NCBI GenBank assembly: GCA_964449325.1
Contig: CAYUYJ010000016.1
Span: forward strand, 1 to 64,000
Direction: 5' to 3'
Source: RGIG3002 sp964449325
Lineage (GTDB): Bacteria > Bacillota > Clostridia > Lachnospirales > Lachnospiraceae
DNA: 64,000 nucleotides
The notes below the pieces were generated by a model, which worked only from the letters and a program-made list of their open reading frames with translations, did not search any database and had not been told where the DNA came from. The translations under genes and the position numbers were made by a program. This document shows, one piece after another, positions 61,956 through 64,000 of this stretch; position 1 is the first letter of the stretch; each line of letters begins with the position of its first letter.

Positions 61956-63287
61956 TTATTCCGGCCAGTCAAATTTTTCAAAATCTTCCTCTACAAGCTC
62001 GGTTCCCATCTGCACTTCTACAAGGTGCATGTCCGTAATTGCCTTCAAACCATGCTTGTCACCGGCACGGAAATGGAAAACGTCTCCGCTTCTTGCAATG
62101 GTTGTTGTTCCATCCATCACAAGGAACCCCTTTCCGTCCACGATTGCCCATACCTCGTCACGATAATGGTGACAGACATAATCCAGATACCTGCCCGCTT
62201 TTACCATGACCTGTTTTGTCAGCGATTTTCTTTCATCCGGATACTGGCTGTAATCAAATACCCGATAATCTCCCCAAATACTCTCCTCATACATAGGACG
62301 GTTATCCAAATCCTCTACATAAGGCTTAATGTAAGAGCTCTTTGCCTTGTCAGAAACTAAAATTCCGTCCGGGCTTGCCGCAATCACTAAATTCTCTGTT
62401 CCGATTGCAACTACCGGAATGGATAATTCATTTATGACATGGGTATTCACACAGCCTTCACCGGTAATCACATCGCCGATACTTGTTTCGTCCATAACTT
62501 CCGTCAGAGTGTTCCAAGTTCCGATATCCTTCCACTGTCCGTCGTAGGTTACGACACCAAGGGAGTTTGCCTTTTCCACGACCTCATAATCAAAGCTGTC
62601 TTTTTTCAGCTTTGTATAATCTCTTAAAACGGTTTCAAAATCAATGGCATTTACATACTGCTTTGTAATGTTCTGTAAATAGCTTAATTTAAAAGCAAAG
62701 ACTCCGGCATTCCACAGTGCCCCCTTGGCAATCAACTGCTCTGCCACTTCCTTTACCGGTTTTTCTTTAAAGCCGGTAACTTTTCTGTCCGCTGCATCGC
62801 CTTCACACAAAATGTAACCGTATTTTTCCGAAGGATAAGATGGGGCTATGCCCATCAGAACCATGTCTGCTTTCCCTGCCTGTACTGCTTCATCCATCTT
62901 TTTGAAGGTCTGAAAATATTCCAAATCCACATACGGGTCAACCGGAAGCACAATGACTGTTTCATCCGGGCTTACTTTCTTTTCTGAGGTAAGATAAGAA
63001 GCAGCCAGCACAATAGCCGGGAACGTATTTCTCCTCTCCGGCTCTACCACAATATCTACCTTTTTATGAAGCTGGTTCTTAATGGAATCCCGCTGGGATG
63101 CACTGGTTGCCACTACAATATTGGCATCAATTCCTGCCCCGCAGATTTGTCTGTATACACGCTGAACCATGGATTCATGCTGTTCTTCCTCGTCTGTTAA
63201 TAACTGTAAAAATTGCTTGGAGCGTACTTCATTGGAAAGGGGCCACAGTCTCTTTCCCGAGCCTCCTGATAACAAAATAATATTCAT
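61956..63287 (-). CDS. manC: Mannose-1-phosphate guanylyltransferase with cupin domain
   Basis: The 443-residue protein has an N-terminal nucleotidyltransferase with LLSGGSGKRLWPLS, SKQFLQLL and a VTGFKEKPV motif, and a C-terminal cupin (about 345-435; HHYRDEVWAIVDGKG, FRAGDKHGL) like type II phosphomannose isomerases. It makes GDP-mannose from mannose-1-P and GTP; isomerase activity of the cupin is uncertain as the domain is short. It heads the long minus-strand glycan operon. AGAGGA precedes the start. A palindrome covers the predicted transcription start. Confidence 0.95.
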   Translation of the reverse strand: MNIILLSGGSGKRLWPLSNEVRSKQFLQLLTDEEEQHESMVQRVYRQICGAGIDANIVVATSASQRDSIKNQLHKKVDIVVEPERRNTFPAIVLAASYLTSEKKVSPDETVIVLPVDPYVDLEYFQTFKKMDEAVQAGKADMVLMGIAPSYPSEKYGYILCEGDAADRKVTGFKEKPVKEVAEQLIAKGALWNAGVFAFKLSYLQNITKQYVNAIDFETVLRDYTKLKKDSFDYEVVEKANSLGVVTYDGQWKDIGTWNTLTEVMDETSIGDVITGEGCVNTHVINELSIPVVAIGTENLVIAASPDGILVSDKAKSSYIKPYVEDLDNRPMYEESIWGDYRVFDYSQYPDERKSLTKQVMVKAGRYLDYVCHHYRDEVWAIVDGKGFLVMDGTTTIARSGDVFHFRAGDKHGLKAITDMHLVEVQMGTELVEEDFEKFDWPE

Positions 63288-63329
63288 AAATAGATATCCT
63301 CTCCGTATTTTCTCACTTTATCTACATTT

Positions 63330-63344
63330 TGGTATACTATACCA
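63330..63344 (-). promoter_or_regulatory. Perfect 15-bp palindromic operator candidate
   Basis: TGGTATA-C-TATACCA is a perfect 7-bp inverted repeat with a 1-bp centre. It sits 5 bp downstream of the -10 box at the predicted transcription start of the manC-led operon. TGGTATA half-sites resemble operators of GntR/HutC-family repressors such as NagR. The regulator is not in the window. Confidence 0.5.
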
Positions 63345-63348
63345 CTTT

Positions 63349-63377
63349 TGTATAACCATTGTTTATCATACCATCAA
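63349..63377 (-). promoter_or_regulatory. Promoter of the manC-led glycan operon
   Basis: On the minus strand, TTGATG (63372-63377) and TATACA (63349-63354) are separated by 17 bp, giving a leader of about 55 bases. Confidence 0.6.
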
Positions 63378-63444
63378 TTTTTCTTTCTGTAAATTCATTT
63401 TGCCGGATATCCTATCCGCAAAAGACGCAATTTTCCCCCTTTTC

Positions 63445-63473
63445 TTGACATCGCACCCCATGACCTTTATAGT
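63445..63473 (+). promoter_or_regulatory. Consensus promoter of the right-edge GT2 gene
   Basis: TTGACA (63445-63450) and TATAGT (63468-63473) are separated by exactly 17 bp, a near-perfect sigma-A promoter. Confidence 0.85.
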
Positions 63474-63524
63474 ATAAGAGTACAATCAGAAAATTAAGAT
63501 GATAAGCAGAAAAGGAAAAACAGA

Positions 63525-64000
63525 GTGAAAAAAACAATTATTGTCATGCCTGTGGCAAATGAAGAAGAAACCATGCAGGGCATACTGGATGAAATTCTGG
63601 AACTGCCTTATGATAATTTATATATTTACCCCGTTATCGACAGCTTTTCCAAAGATCGAACGGAAGAGATTATCCGAACTGCAGCTTCCAAAAATGAAAA
63701 AGTAAAATTAATTTTCCACGAGAAATCCAATGGTGTAATCAGCTGCTATTTGGAAGGTTTCCGACAGGCATTGAAGGATGGTGCGGAATTTGTTATAGAA
63801 ATGGACGGTGGCGGAAGTCATTTGCCCAAGGAACTTCCTCAATTTATTGAGAAATTGGAAGAAGGCTATGACTGTGTCTGGGGTTCCCGTTTCATGAAAA
63901 ACGGCAACGTCAGCAACCTTCCTCTGTACCGCAGAATTTTAAGCTCCGGAGGCACCATTCTGGCAAATCTTGTTCTCGGAACAAAACTTGCCGACATGAC
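63525..64000 (+). CDS. GT2 glycosyltransferase, partial at right edge, GTG start
   Basis: The first 158 codons are present and open to the window end. The protein begins KKTIIVMPVANEEETMQG, has a PVIDSFSKDRT segment and an acidic motif at IEMDGGGSH, followed by VWGSRFMKNGN, the layout of DPM1-like GT2 enzymes that make polyprenyl-phosphate sugars. In DPM1-like proteins the acidic motif is usually DAD or DGD. The start is GTG with AAAAGG 8-9 bp upstream; no ATG fits. A consensus promoter lies 50 bp upstream, divergent to manC. Confidence 0.88.
   Translation, partial: MKKTIIVMPVANEEETMQGILDEILELPYDNLYIYPVIDSFSKDRTEEIIRTAASKNEKVKLIFHEKSNGVISCYLEGFRQALKDGAEFVIEMDGGGSHLPKELPQFIEKLEEGYDCVWGSRFMKNGNVSNLPLYRRILSSGGTILANLVLGTKLADM

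Overview
The window looks like a chromosomal segment of a low-GC Gram-positive anaerobe of the class Clostridia, most likely a Lachnospiraceae-type gut bacterium. The basis is strong GGAGG ribosome-binding sites, consensus sigma-A promoters, the protein families seen (CspA-like S8 protease, PgcA-type mutase, LCP wall ligase, MmdA-type carboxyltransferase, orphan FliD-like protein) and protein sequence style. This is inference; no rRNA is present. I saw no tRNA, CRISPR array, insertion sequence or phage gene.

Left third (1-20.4 kb), mostly housekeeping and scattered functions: an orphan FliD-like protein; an acyl-CoA carboxyltransferase with a FabT-like operator on its promoter; a chemoreceptor / LamG-like surface protein / D,D-carboxypeptidase operon; a FucI-type isomerase with a xylulokinase; a divergent carbamate kinase; a ClpX-like / S8 protease / signal peptidase II operon; HtrA; and GlmS, which follows a glycosyltransferase.

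Middle (20.5-43.1 kb, minus strand): a cell-surface polysaccharide locus. It encodes an initiating phosphoglycosyltransferase, an LCP wall ligase, five GT2 enzymes (two very large), phosphoglucomutase, RmlA/RmlB/RmlC, a Wzm/Wzt ABC exporter whose ATPase carries a C-terminal carbohydrate-binding-type domain, and next to it a methyltransferase-kinase fusion. The last two resemble the WbdD/Wzt chain-capping and export-licensing pair of E. coli O8/O9 antigens, here in a Gram-positive setting. Two membrane-anchored GH25 muramidases lie inside this operon; one has a remarkable acidic, tyrosine-rich N-terminus.

Right third (43.3-64 kb): a short plus-strand pair (zinc ribbon and degenerate SGNH protein), then an approximately 18.5-kb minus-strand run of tightly packed genes from a GDP-mannose pyrophosphorylase down to a UDP-glucuronate epimerase. 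This run contains sugar-nucleotide enzymes (ManC, Ugd, epimerase, WecE-type aminotransferase), an ATP-grasp ligase beside WecE, an MBOAT/SGNH O-acylation pair, a hexapeptide acyltransferase, several GT2 enzymes, and a GtrB / two half-size EamA / GT-C / GtrA set suited to decorating a polymer outside the membrane. A further GT2 gene starts divergently from a consensus promoter and runs off the right edge.

Taken together, the middle and right parts plausibly make precursors (dTDP-6-deoxysugars, dTDP-Fuc4N, UDP-GlcA/GalA, GDP-Man), build a chain on undecaprenyl phosphate, cap it, export it through Wzm/Wzt, decorate and acylate it outside, and attach it to peptidoglycan. No Wzx/Wzy pair was seen, which fits the ABC-transporter route. 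No rmlD was seen either.
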